Below, in pieces: positions 28,486 through 36,867 of a stretch of DNA of 46,938 bases. The position numbers and the translations under genes are program-made. A model generated the notes under the pieces. It was not told the DNA's origin, ran no database searches, and saw only the letters and a program-made list of their open reading frames with translations. Within the stretch, counting starts at the first letter, position 1, and each line of letters opens with the position of its first letter. The DNA comes from Saprospiraceae bacterium (GTDB lineage: Bacteria; Bacteroidota; Bacteroidia; Chitinophagales; Saprospiraceae), in NCBI GenBank assembly GCA_021604865.1, contig BQJU01000055.1, positions 1 to 46,938 of the forward strand, in the 5' to 3' direction.

Positions 28486-28528
28486 AAAAAAGCTCTTATC
28501 AGGATTTTTCCCGGTAAGAGCTTTTTTT
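28486..28528. terminator. Intrinsic terminator of the ppiD operon
   Basis: AAAAAAGCTCTTATC pairs with GGTAAGAGCTTTTTTT across a loop containing TTTTTCC. The A and T tracts make it usable on both strands. It lies 47 nt past the stop of the 41-aa membrane peptide gene. Confidence 0.85.
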
Positions 28529-28574
28529 CCTTCTAAAGGATTGCTTGTTTGTGCTACTTCATTTCTGAAGGTTG

Positions 28575-28700
28575 TTAGAACTCCAACACGAAATTGTATT
28601 TGTAAATGGCAACAACCAAGATCACAAATAAAAGCAATGAAATAAATCCATATAATAAGCAGTATCCTTTACCACCTGCGTTTTCTATTTCTTCTGACAT
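28575..28700 (-). CDS. 41-aa single-pass membrane peptide downstream of ppiD
   Basis: An ATG at 28700 opens a 41-codon frame ending at a TAA (28575-28577), read directly from the sequence. The peptide has a charged N-terminus (MSEEIENAGGKG), one hydrophobic helix (about 14-33, rich in Leu, Val, Ile and Phe) and a short tail (YKYNFVLEF). It begins 22 nt after the ppiD-like stop, on the same strand, and is followed by a clean terminator, so it is probably co-transcribed. No family is recognised. Small helices of this type often bind a larger membrane partner. Coding status is inferred from position and composition. Confidence 0.6.
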   Translation of the reverse strand: MSEEIENAGGKGYCLLYGFISLLLFVILVVAIYKYNFVLEF

Positions 28701-28721
28701 GACTAGTAGTATTGGGTTTAA

Positions 28722-30860
28722 TTAATAAAATTTAGAGCGATAATCTTCTATACCGGCTTTATCCTTCATTGCCTGAATCAGGTTTGAAGTAACCTGAGAC
28801 CTTACATTACTGGCCATGCGCTGACGCACTTGAGGCAAATTAGTAGGCGCTGCAAGCACCGGCTTCTTAATCATCATCACTTTAAATACCCCTGATTCCC
28901 CGACAATCGGCGCGGAAACCTGTCCCTGCTCAAGTCCGAATGCATTGGCTATAACCTTGGGCTCATTGCCGAGGTTTTGCACAAAAGATTGGCTGAAGGT
29001 TGCGTTTCTGGCCGTATCAATAGGAACGTCATATTGCGAAGCCACTGCATTCATATCCATGCTCTCCATTTGCTGCTTAAGCAATTCGCCTTTTTTCTTA
29101 TTGATCACTGCAGGCTCAATTTCTTCCTTGATATTCTCAATGGAAGGAATACCTGCCTTCTGGATACTCTTCAAGCCAACGATAACATATTTGCTGTCAA
29201 AGTAGGCAACATTGTCTTTATAGGTATATACTGTTGGAGAAACTTCATCCTTGCTAGCTGTAAATGCCCAACGGACAATCTCGCGAGAGTCATCACCTGC
29301 ACCCATTTCACCAACGGAGAAATCATTCTTCAACAATGCCTTAGTAGTCTTAACACTCAAATCAGGCTGATCGGCTGCTGCTGCAATCATTTCATCTATT
29401 GTACGATTTTCGCCAGCAAAGGCAGAAGCTCTTTCATAGGCTTCGGCTTGGGTATCTTTGCTAGGTACAATATTCTCCATAACATAAGCTACTTGTACCC
29501 GTGTAGTGGTATTGCTATTTCTCTTGAGTATTTCTATTAAGTGCCATCCAAAATCTGTTCGTACTTTATACAATTGACCAACCTGCCCTGTTTTAAACAA
29601 AACCTCGTTGAATTGTGGTACAAACTGGTTTGGGGTAACACCTTCGTAAACACCTCCAGTAGAAGCACTTCCTGGATCCTGGCTAAATTTAATGGCCAGA
29701 GAGTCAAACGTAGCCACTCCGGTTTCCAAAAGGTTTGCCAGGCTATCAACCGTTTTTTTAGCTTTAGCAAATTCTGCCGGTGCAGTTGCGGAAAGCAGAA
29801 TGTGGCGGGTATCTGCCGAATCAGCCATCGTTACATGATCCAGAACCTTTACCGCCTTATAGGCACCTGCTTCGAAATATGGGCCGTAGACTTCTCCTAT
29901 TGACATGGCCATTACGGTGTCAGCAATTACCGGGCTCAACTGATCCTTGGAGTAATAAACAGGGGCGATTTGCCCTTCACGAGACAATACAAAATTGGAA
30001 TCATTTTCAGCTATCCGGAAAGGTTCGATCAATCCTGCAATGAATTCCCGGTTGGCTGCTGAGTCAGCGGCAGTTGGCAATACATCAAAAACCACATAAT
30101 CCATCTTTCTGGTTTCTTCTTCCACTTTAAAGCGGGCCGCATTTTCTTTCAAATAGGCTGAATAGTCCGCATCGGTAAGGCTGATTTCCGAATTGTCTAT
30201 TTCATCAAAGGGAACTTTTGCATAAGTAAAATCAACAAAATGATTTTGCTCGGCAAAACCCATTTCTGCCAACCAGGTGGGTACATACATGGCCTTGCTG
30301 ACCAATGCATTGATTTTTGATTGTAGTCTTTCCTTTCTAATTTCTTTTTCCTGGTGCAACCAGTAGTCTGGAAAAGTGGGACTCAACTGACCTTGGTCAA
30401 TTGCTTCTTTAACACCACCCTGTTCAATCAGTTGTTTGAAATAATTCAACTGTTCACGATTCACTTGTCCAGGAGCCTGAGGATTAGAAAAGCGCTGTAC
30501 AATGATGGGACTTGGATTTGGTCCAAATTCCAGATCGATCAACTCCGTGTTGCTTACCCCCAAACCAATAGCTTCAGATTCCTGGGTGACCAACTTTTCT
30601 TCTACAAAGTAATTCCAAAGAAAGTTACGGCGGCTGTATACATCTCCGCTGGAATTACCGTATACCAGACTATATACTCTTTCAAAATTACCGCGGTCAA
30701 TTTTTTCACCAGCAATTTTTCCCAGCACAAACTGAGAACTTGAACCTCCACCAGGGTTCCCTGCACTCATCATATCCATGATGAGAAATCCTCCCAGACC
30801 AAGGCCGATCATGATGATCAAAAGCCAGGAATTTTTCCGAATTGTTCCTATTAGAGCCAT
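28722..30860 (-). CDS. PpiD-like peptidyl-prolyl isomerase/periplasmic chaperone
   Basis: The protein has 712 aa. A short cytoplasmic N-terminus and one transmembrane anchor (about 11-31) are followed by a SurA-type N-terminal helical region (45-215). A parvulin (PpiC) domain lies at about 348-450, with the RHILL start, the GGVYEGVTPNQFVPQFN stretch and a GWHLIEIL end. A second, degenerate parvulin-like region and a helical C-terminus follow. This is the PpiD architecture: a periplasmic, membrane-tethered folding helper near the Sec translocon and outer-membrane protein pathway. The start ATG at 30860 gives the anchor. The Bacteroidota proteins are longer than E. coli PpiD (623 aa). Confidence 0.9.
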   Translation of the reverse strand: MALIGTIRKNSWLLIIMIGLGLGGFLIMDMMSAGNPGGGSSSQFVLGKIAGEKIDRGNFERVYSLVYGNSSGDVYSRRNFLWNYFVEEKLVTQESEAIGLGVSNTELIDLEFGPNPSPIIVQRFSNPQAPGQVNREQLNYFKQLIEQGGVKEAIDQGQLSPTFPDYWLHQEKEIRKERLQSKINALVSKAMYVPTWLAEMGFAEQNHFVDFTYAKVPFDEIDNSEISLTDADYSAYLKENAARFKVEEETRKMDYVVFDVLPTAADSAANREFIAGLIEPFRIAENDSNFVLSREGQIAPVYYSKDQLSPVIADTVMAMSIGEVYGPYFEAGAYKAVKVLDHVTMADSADTRHILLSATAPAEFAKAKKTVDSLANLLETGVATFDSLAIKFSQDPGSASTGGVYEGVTPNQFVPQFNEVLFKTGQVGQLYKVRTDFGWHLIEILKRNSNTTTRVQVAYVMENIVPSKDTQAEAYERASAFAGENRTIDEMIAAAADQPDLSVKTTKALLKNDFSVGEMGAGDDSREIVRWAFTASKDEVSPTVYTYKDNVAYFDSKYVIVGLKSIQKAGIPSIENIKEEIEPAVINKKKGELLKQQMESMDMNAVASQYDVPIDTARNATFSQSFVQNLGNEPKVIANAFGLEQGQVSAPIVGESGVFKVMMIKKPVLAAPTNLPQVRQRMASNVRSQVTSNLIQAMKDKAGIEDYRSKFY

Positions 30861-31027
30861 TCTACTACAATTATTTTTTCTTCTTCAATCTAAAACTCGC
30901 TAACAATCAATTAGTTAACACTTCCCTTTTTTCAAAGGAAATGCAAAGATATAATCCCTTGACAAATAATCCATGCTAAATCAGGGGTTTATTTAGGGAT
31001 TTATTTATCTGAGCCTGTGGAAGTTGA

Positions 31028-31981
31028 CTATTTATGGTCGAAATCCCAAATTTTTCTAACCTTATAAGGTCTTTTTTGCTGTGACTCAAAGTAAGTGCGC
31101 ATTTGTATTTCCACTAAAATTCCAATCGTTATAAGCTGGACGCCTCCTAAAACGAGCATAAGCCCCAAAATCAACAATGGCTTTCCCCAAATATCCTGGC
31201 CCAAAAAAACTTTCAGAATCAGGAGGTAAAAATTGATCAATACGCCAATGAAGAACAGGATTGCACCGGTATTACCAAACAGGTGCATGGGCTTTTGCAA
31301 ATAACGCTTAAAGAAAAGCATTAACAAAAGGTCACTAATTACTTTAAAGGTACGGCCCAATCCGTATTTAGACTCGCCAAATTCACGGGCATGGTGTTTG
31401 ACTGGAATCTGAGTAATGCGCGCACCTTCCAAGGCGGCCAATACGGGAATAAACCGGTGTAATTCTCCATAGAGGCCGAGTTCTTTGGCCAGGGAGCCTT
31501 TAAAAACCCGCATCGCACAACCGTAATCTCTGAGGTGTACACCCGAAGATGAACGAATGATATAATTGGCAACCCTGCTGGGGATTTTGCGCAAAAAAAT
31601 GCCATCCTTTCGATTGACCCTCTCCCCTGCCACCATATCGAAGTCTCCTTCTTCAGCCAATTTCACCATGGCTAGTATATCACTGGGGTCATTTTGCAAA
31701 TCACCATCCATCGTTGCGATATACTTCCCTTTTGCGATATCAATACCTGCCATCAAGGCCAAGCTTTGTCCGTAATTTTTTCGAAATTCTACAACCCTCA
31801 GCCGCTCCTCATTTAAGGCTTTAAGCGTAGCCAAAGTACCATCTGTGGAACCATCATCAACATAGATGATTTCATAATCGTAACCGTCAAGGGCTGTCCT
31901 AATGCGTTCAACCAATGGACGAATATTGAGCTCCTCATTATAAACGGTAACAACAACTGATAGCTTTAAAGACATGAGCAT
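31028..31981 (-). CDS. Glycosyltransferase family 2 (polyprenyl-phosphate type)
   Basis: The protein has 317 aa. The GT2 catalytic domain (about 5-225) has VVTVYNEE, the DDGSTDGT nucleotide motif and the DGDLQNDP metal motif. The C-terminus has two membrane helices (about 235-258 and 270-293). This is the layout of DPM1/ArnC/GtrB-type enzymes, which load a sugar onto undecaprenyl phosphate on the cytoplasmic face. Its stop is followed by 46 nt of gene-free sequence, and its start (31981) directly abuts the stop of the GT39 gene (31982). The two are therefore one operon and probably act in sequence. The sugar cannot be told. Confidence 0.92.
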   Translation of the reverse strand: MLMSLKLSVVVTVYNEELNIRPLVERIRTALDGYDYEIIYVDDGSTDGTLATLKALNEERLRVVEFRKNYGQSLALMAGIDIAKGKYIATMDGDLQNDPSDILAMVKLAEEGDFDMVAGERVNRKDGIFLRKIPSRVANYIIRSSSGVHLRDYGCAMRVFKGSLAKELGLYGELHRFIPVLAALEGARITQIPVKHHAREFGESKYGLGRTFKVISDLLLMLFFKRYLQKPMHLFGNTGAILFFIGVLINFYLLILKVFLGQDIWGKPLLILGLMLVLGGVQLITIGILVEIQMRTYFESQQKRPYKVRKIWDFDHK

Positions 31982-33562
31982 TTACTTTAATTGACCAATA
32001 GCATAAATGGTTTTCCGGTGTCGAACATGAAATGATCCTACTTCCTGATACTCGGTTTCAGGATATTCATTCGGGTTGATGATGTATAACAAATCCGGAG
32101 CGAAGTTAGTCAGTTCCCTGGGAATAATAGCTCCACGAGTATTGGTTAGATAAAAAGCATTGGTGGGCTCCATGGTCGTGTATTTATATACAAACAAAGG
32201 CTGGTCCTTGAATTGTCTGCCCGCTTCAATGGAACTCATGCGGCAAATGTTGCCATAATCCTCTCCGTTGCGGTCGGGCAAAACAAACCAATTGAAACCA
32301 ATGCGAAAGACCAAAAGGAATAAAACCAAGATCAACATGCGGTCTTCTTTCCGTTTCCAATATAGATAAGTCAAACCAACTAGCCCTAGCGATACGGAAA
32401 TTGTTTTGGGAAATAAGCCAGGAGTAGCCTGAGTCCGCTCCAGAAAAAGAGGGGCAAAACTTCCCAGCGTGATCAAGATACAAACCCCAAAAAACAAACG
32501 ATCCAATAGGTTGAATTGCCAACTTTTTTCGGTTTTGTGAATTTGGTGCAAATACAGAAAGATCGTAAAAAGTAAAGGAACCAGCATCAGCAGATAGCGA
32601 GGGTAAACTTCCGGAGAAGACCAGTATACCAAAATATTAGCTAGAAAAATCAAACCGCAGTACGTGACAAACGGGTTTTCCAGCAATAACTGTTTAATCC
32701 CCTTTCGGAATAAATAAATAACCAACAATGACCAGGGTAAAAAGTGGTAGGTCATTTCAAAAGGAAAGGTAAACAAATGACCAATGGTACGTCCCCATCC
32801 ATAATTGACAACGGTTCTTTTAGAGGATTCGCTAAAAAGGGTAGCAAAAACTTCCCTGAGGTCATTATATTGGTGATAAACTAGATAGTAACCACCAACG
32901 ACTAGGACAAACACCAGTCCTCCGACGATGTGTTCAAGGGAAAACAACTTTTTGAATCGTTTATTATAAACAAACCAGGCAAGCAAAGTCGTACCCTGAA
33001 AAACCACCGAAGGCAAACCTTTCATCAAAAAACCAATGGCAGTAAGTAGATATGTAAACAGAAACAACTGCCAGAAATTACCCTTGCGGAAAGTATGAAA
33101 AACAACCATAAAGGCGGTGAATGTTACCCAAGAAAAGGTAATGTCAATCAGAGCCAGTATTGAATCCCAAAAAAGTACCCGACCACAAGTGATAAATATA
33201 AAGGCGTTGAGAAAAGACGTTTTAACGTCAAAATGTTTTCTGCTGAAATAAAATATCGTTGCTCCGTAGCCAAACAACGCCAAAGTTGTTGGAATCCGGG
33301 CCGTAAATTCATTAATTTCCCCGGTCAATTGAAAAACAACCAACAATAGCCAGTTAAACAGTGGCGGTTTATTATAATAATAATCGCCATTGAGGGTAGG
33401 CGTAATATAATTGCCGGATAGTTTCATTTCCAAGGCTACCAACGCACGGATTGCCTCATCATCAATAAAGGACATTAATCCCAAATTGATATAAAGTGCG
33501 GGCAACAGCAGGGCAATGGCCAGGAAATAAAGCCAGTTAGTTTGAATTTTAAATTGTTTCAA
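31982..33562 (-). CDS. Glycosyltransferase family 39/ArnT-like membrane protein
   Basis: This multi-pass enzyme of about 526 aa has the GT-C signature: FIDDEAIRA in the first periplasmic loop, then YYNKPPLFNWL, followed by about ten membrane helices and a periplasmic tail. Enzymes of this family move a sugar from a polyprenyl phosphate onto a lipid or protein. The frame is open to 33751, but those codons overlap the divergent VanX-like gene and lack family homology. A TAnnTTTG box at 33591-33598 points to a transcript start near 33587. The TTG at 33562 (LKQFKIQTNWLYFL) is therefore the best start. It works with the adjacent GT2, whose start follows its stop by 0 nt. Confidence 0.85.
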   Translation of the reverse strand: MKQFKIQTNWLYFLAIALLLPALYINLGLMSFIDDEAIRALVALEMKLSGNYITPTLNGDYYYNKPPLFNWLLLVVFQLTGEINEFTARIPTTLALFGYGATIFYFSRKHFDVKTSFLNAFIFITCGRVLFWDSILALIDITFSWVTFTAFMVVFHTFRKGNFWQLFLFTYLLTAIGFLMKGLPSVVFQGTTLLAWFVYNKRFKKLFSLEHIVGGLVFVLVVGGYYLVYHQYNDLREVFATLFSESSKRTVVNYGWGRTIGHLFTFPFEMTYHFLPWSLLVIYLFRKGIKQLLLENPFVTYCGLIFLANILVYWSSPEVYPRYLLMLVPLLFTIFLYLHQIHKTEKSWQFNLLDRLFFGVCILITLGSFAPLFLERTQATPGLFPKTISVSLGLVGLTYLYWKRKEDRMLILVLFLLVFRIGFNWFVLPDRNGEDYGNICRMSSIEAGRQFKDQPLFVYKYTTMEPTNAFYLTNTRGAIIPRELTNFAPDLLYIINPNEYPETEYQEVGSFHVRHRKTIYAIGQLK

Positions 33563-33590
33563 GGTTCCCTGTTTTTTCAGAAAAGCGGGG

Positions 33591-33598
33591 CAAAAGTA
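33591..33598 (-). promoter_or_regulatory. -7 box for the GT39-GT2 operon
   Basis: The minus strand reads TACTTTTG (TAnnTTTG). It lies 28 nt upstream of the TTG codon at 33562 and decides between that start and the longer frame. The -33 element is not clear. Confidence 0.5.
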
Positions 33599-33622
33599 CG
33601 GAAAATTAAACAGTTGCGAATA

Positions 33623-34333
33623 ATGAGGATATTTTATTCCTTTTTGTTGATCGTCATGAGTTGTAATGTCCCTCATGATAAGTCCGATAAGGACCATGAG
33701 GTCAAAGGAGATACCATCACTAGTCCAATCTTTTCTGATACGGTACAGCATTCATTGGCTGAACCGGAAGTCTTGCTTCCCGATTACGATACCAGTAAGT
33801 GGACGGATATCGAATACCTGGATTCGACCATCCAGGTTGACATGAAATATGCAACAGAAGACAATTTTGTTAAAGCAAAGATGTATGAATGTAGTCGCTG
33901 TTTTTTGCGCCCACAGGTGGCATTGGCACTACAGGCAGCACACCGGGATCTGCTAAAGCAAGGTTTTGGACTGAAGATGCTGGACTGTTTCCGTCCCCGC
34001 CCAATTCAATGGAAATTATGGGAAAAAGTACCCGATCCACGTTATGTATCCGACCCGCGCAAGGGGTCTATGCACAATCGGGGGGCAGCTGTTGACCTAA
34101 CCCTCGTCAATCAATTGGGTAAGGAATTGGACATGGGTACTCCCTTCGATTTTTTTGGACCAGAAGCTTATCCTGCATACACCAATCTGCCCGATAGCAT
34201 CCTGACCCGTCGCCTTTTATTAACGCAAACGATGGAGGCACACGGATTCCACGGTATACGTACGGAATGGTGGCATTTTTACTTTGTTGGCCCGTCGTAT
34301 GAGCTCTCAGACATGTTATGGAAATGTTATTGA
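33623..34333 (+). CDS. D-alanyl-D-alanine dipeptidase (VanX/DdpX family lipoprotein)
   Basis: The protein has 236 aa. A short lipoprotein signal (lipobox VMSC, Cys14) is followed by a zinc peptidase of the M15D family. The metal motif SMHNRGAAVD gives His151 and Asp158. The motif TEWWH gives Glu215 (base) and His218. FRPRP with Arg124 and MKYATEDNF also fit the family. The enzyme would cleave D-Ala-D-Ala in the periplasm, more likely for wall recycling or peptide use than for vancomycin resistance, because no vanH/vanA partner is present. The ATG at 33623 is preferred because it gives the lipoprotein signal; the frame opens at 33542. Confidence 0.9.
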   Translation: MRIFYSFLLIVMSCNVPHDKSDKDHEVKGDTITSPIFSDTVQHSLAEPEVLLPDYDTSKWTDIEYLDSTIQVDMKYATEDNFVKAKMYECSRCFLRPQVALALQAAHRDLLKQGFGLKMLDCFRPRPIQWKLWEKVPDPRYVSDPRKGSMHNRGAAVDLTLVNQLGKELDMGTPFDFFGPEAYPAYTNLPDSILTRRLLLTQTMEAHGFHGIRTEWWHFYFVGPSYELSDMLWKCY

Positions 34334-34443
34334 TGGGACATTTTGCCCTTCAATGGTGAAACAAAGGTACTTTTAGCGCGTTTCACATTTGGAATTCGTT
34401 TATTTTTTAAGAACTTGCGCCTTCTTATCGCAAAAATCAACCC

Positions 34444-35415
34444 ATGGCTCAAATAAATTACAACTCAGACGTAGAAGCAGTGGATGCTTTGGCAAAGTCT
34501 TACAATGTACTGAAACAAGAAATTGGTAAAATTATTGTAGGCCAGGATGAAGTCATTAGAGCTGTCATCATTTCTTTATTCAGTAATGGGCACAGCCTGC
34601 TGGTTGGTGTACCTGGATTGGCAAAAACCCTGCTGGTTAGTACTATTTCCGAGGTATTGGACCTCGACTTCAAAAGAATTCAGTTTACACCGGATTTGAT
34701 GCCTTCTGATATCACCGGATCTGAAATATTGGATGAAGATCGTCATTTCAAATTCAACCACGGGCCTCTTTTTGCCAATATTGTGCTTGCTGATGAGATC
34801 AACCGTACTCCTCCCAAAACTCAGGCGGCTTTGCTGGAAGCCATGCAGGAACGTTCCGTTACTGTAAGTGGTATTCGTCATGTATTGCCTTCTCCTTTTT
34901 TCGTTTTGGCTACACAAAACCCCATTGAACAGGAGGGTACTTATCCATTGCCGGAAGCACAGCTCGACCGCTTTATGTTTAATATACCATTGGATTATCC
35001 AACGTATGAAGAAGAGATTCAGGTGGTCAAGAGTACGACGGCGTTGCAAAATTTTGAACTCAATCATGTAATCACTGGTGAACAGATCCTTTATTATCAG
35101 CAATTGATTCGCAAGATTCCTATTGCCGACAATGTACTGGAATACGCTGTATCTTTGGCTACGAAAACCCGTCCTGGAACGGATCGTGCAACCAGCTATG
35201 TCAATGAATATATCTCTTGGGGTGCTGGACCGCGCGCTTCTCAATATCTGGTTTTGGGTGCTAAGTGCCATGCTGCTATCAATGGCAAATATTCACCGGA
35301 TATTGAAGATGTTCAGGCTATAGCCAACTACGTTCTTCGCCACCGGATCGTTAGAAATTACAAAGCGGAAGCGGAAGGCATTTCAGAAGAAAATGTAATT
35401 GCAAGCCTTTTTTGA
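34444..35415 (+). CDS. MoxR-family AAA+ ATPase
   Basis: The protein has 323 aa. Walker A is GVPGLAKT (55-62), Walker B is VLADEINR with the following PPKTQAALLEAMQE segment, and there is sensor-1 ATQNP and an arginine finger in the DRFMF region. MoxR proteins are chaperone-like ATPases that usually work with DUF58 and von Willebrand (VWA) proteins encoded next to them. None of those partners lies beside this gene: a terminator follows at 35441 and the next gene encodes DUF4837. The start ATG at 34444 fits the family. Confidence 0.93.
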   Translation: MAQINYNSDVEAVDALAKSYNVLKQEIGKIIVGQDEVIRAVIISLFSNGHSLLVGVPGLAKTLLVSTISEVLDLDFKRIQFTPDLMPSDITGSEILDEDRHFKFNHGPLFANIVLADEINRTPPKTQAALLEAMQERSVTVSGIRHVLPSPFFVLATQNPIEQEGTYPLPEAQLDRFMFNIPLDYPTYEEEIQVVKSTTALQNFELNHVITGEQILYYQQLIRKIPIADNVLEYAVSLATKTRPGTDRATSYVNEYISWGAGPRASQYLVLGAKCHAAINGKYSPDIEDVQAIANYVLRHRIVRNYKAEAEGISEENVIASLF

Positions 35416-35440
35416 TTAACCGGCATTTTTCAAAAGGCAG

Positions 35441-35475
35441 GAAGGGGCAGTTCGATTTCGGGCTGCCCCTTCTTG
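35441..35475 (+). terminator. Intrinsic terminator of moxR
   Basis: GAAGGGGCAG (35441-35450) and CTGCCCCTTC (35463-35472) form a 10-bp stem. The T tract is weak (TTCTTGTT). Confidence 0.65.
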
Positions 35476-35565
35476 TTAGAAGAATAGAGTAGAATTGTTT
35501 CTCACGGCCTTTCCTCTGTGTAACAACGCTAATATTTTTGAAGGCATCTTTTTTGCGGTTACACC

Positions 35566-35593
35566 AAAACCAGATCAATTGGCATCTGGTTTT
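35566..35593. terminator. Second hairpin between moxR and the DUF4837 gene
   Basis: AAAACCAGAT and ATCTGGTTTT form a perfect 10-bp stem with an 8-nt loop and a downstream TATAG. It is about 90 nt past the moxR terminator. No gene is recognised between the two hairpins, so its role is open. Confidence 0.5.
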
Positions 35594-35681
35594 ATAGTTG
35601 ATTGTTTTATTTTTATCCTTCTTTGATTCAAAACATGCTTGGTCAAAGAACTATATTAATTGCAAAAATTATTCTAGAAAT

Positions 35682-36761
35682 ATGAAGAACAGTGTGATTT
35701 ATCTAAGCATGCTGGTAGCCATGATGTTTTCGCTTACCTCTTGTAGTGAAGAGGTTCAGCAAAGCCTTCAGCCGGTACCACTCGCTTTTGGCAAATTAAA
35801 CCAGGTGATGATCCTGGCTGATGACCAGATTTGGGAGGGCCCAGTAGGTGATACGCTTGATTATTATTATGGAGCCGCATATCCCATTTTGCCACAACCG
35901 GAGCCTATTTTTGACTTGCGTCAAATCTCCCCAGAATTATTGGATAAAGATCCAATTAAGAAACAATTGAGAAGTTTTTTCATTATTGCGAATCTCAATG
36001 ATACAGAATCACCAACAACACAATTGGTTCTCAGAGATATTGGTGAAGAAAAAGCCCGGCGGGCGAAAGAAGATCCCTCATATAATTCCATTGTTGGCAA
36101 GGATAAATGGGCAAAAGGTCAATTGTTGATTTATCAATTTGCTTACTCAGAAGATGCCCTGATTGAAAATTTGAAAAATAATTTTCCGGCAATTTCCAAA
36201 CGAATCACCGAAGCAGATCAGCCAAGAATTGAAGCAACGATTTATTTCGAGGGCGAAAACAAGAAGGCTGAAAGTGAAATCATGGAAGAAATGGATGTAA
36301 CGATTCGGGTACCCGCCGACTACAACGAGGTACCGCTGGAAGAAGAAAATCTGATCTGGATGCGCAAAGAAACTGCTGAATTGAGCAGCAACCTGATGCT
36401 GCATCAGGTGGATTACTTAAATGAAACCCAGCTGACATCAGAGGGAATCAAGGCAATCCGCGATACCTTAGGCAGAAAATACATATCTACCACAATTGAG
36501 GATACTTACATGCGAATCAATGATATAGATTTACCCATGTTTACTTCCGTCAAATCGATCAATAACAATTATACCCTTGAGGCCCGCGGAATATGGGAGA
36601 TTGTAAATGATTATATGGGAGGAGCTTTTGTAAGTTACCTCATTCACAATCCGGAGAAGAAAAAATTATTATTCATTGATGGCTTTATACATGCCCCTGG
36701 AAAAGAAAAGCGGGATTACATGCAGCAATTGGAATACATTATGGCTACAGTCAGGTATTAA
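35682..36761 (+). CDS. DUF4837 family lipoprotein
   Basis: The protein has 359 aa, with a lipoprotein signal (MKNSVIYLSMLVAMMFSLTSC, Cys21). The body matches the Bacteroidota DUF4837 family: NQVMILADDQIWEGPVGDTLD, then GRKYI and a late RGIWEIVNDYMGGAFVSYL segment. The function is unknown. The frame opens at 35598, but the ATG at 35682 gives the lipobox. It is a single gene with its own terminator. Confidence 0.88.
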   Translation: MKNSVIYLSMLVAMMFSLTSCSEEVQQSLQPVPLAFGKLNQVMILADDQIWEGPVGDTLDYYYGAAYPILPQPEPIFDLRQISPELLDKDPIKKQLRSFFIIANLNDTESPTTQLVLRDIGEEKARRAKEDPSYNSIVGKDKWAKGQLLIYQFAYSEDALIENLKNNFPAISKRITEADQPRIEATIYFEGENKKAESEIMEEMDVTIRVPADYNEVPLEEENLIWMRKETAELSSNLMLHQVDYLNETQLTSEGIKAIRDTLGRKYISTTIEDTYMRINDIDLPMFTSVKSINNNYTLEARGIWEIVNDYMGGAFVSYLIHNPEKKKLLFIDGFIHAPGKEKRDYMQQLEYIMATVRY

Positions 36762-36790
36762 TTGCCATTTGCTATAAGTCAATCTGGAAA

Positions 36791-36827
36791 AAGATGTCGG
36801 GTTTAAATCCTGACATCTTTTTTTTTT
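36791..36827 (+). terminator. Strong intrinsic terminator of the DUF4837 gene
   Basis: AAGATGTCGGG pairs with CCTGACATCTT, followed by a run of nine to ten T. Confidence 0.9.
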
Positions 36828-36867
36828 GTAACTTTTTGCAATAATTTGATGATTACCCATATCAACC

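Larger units (their letters stand above)
28125..28574. other. 450-nt intergenic region
   Basis: It lies upstream of the small T9SS gene and downstream of the ppiD unit. It holds a 35-nt palindrome (28222-28256) and a terminator (28486-28528). No coding frame with family features is seen; the plus-strand frame at 28424-28645 runs through the terminator and is rejected. Confidence 0.6.

Noticed and set aside
28424-28645. 73-codon plus-strand frame
   Set aside because: It runs through the terminator at 28486-28528 and is antisense to the 41-aa peptide gene.
34576-35271. 231-codon minus-strand frame
   Set aside because: Antisense shadow of moxR, which has full AAA+ motifs.
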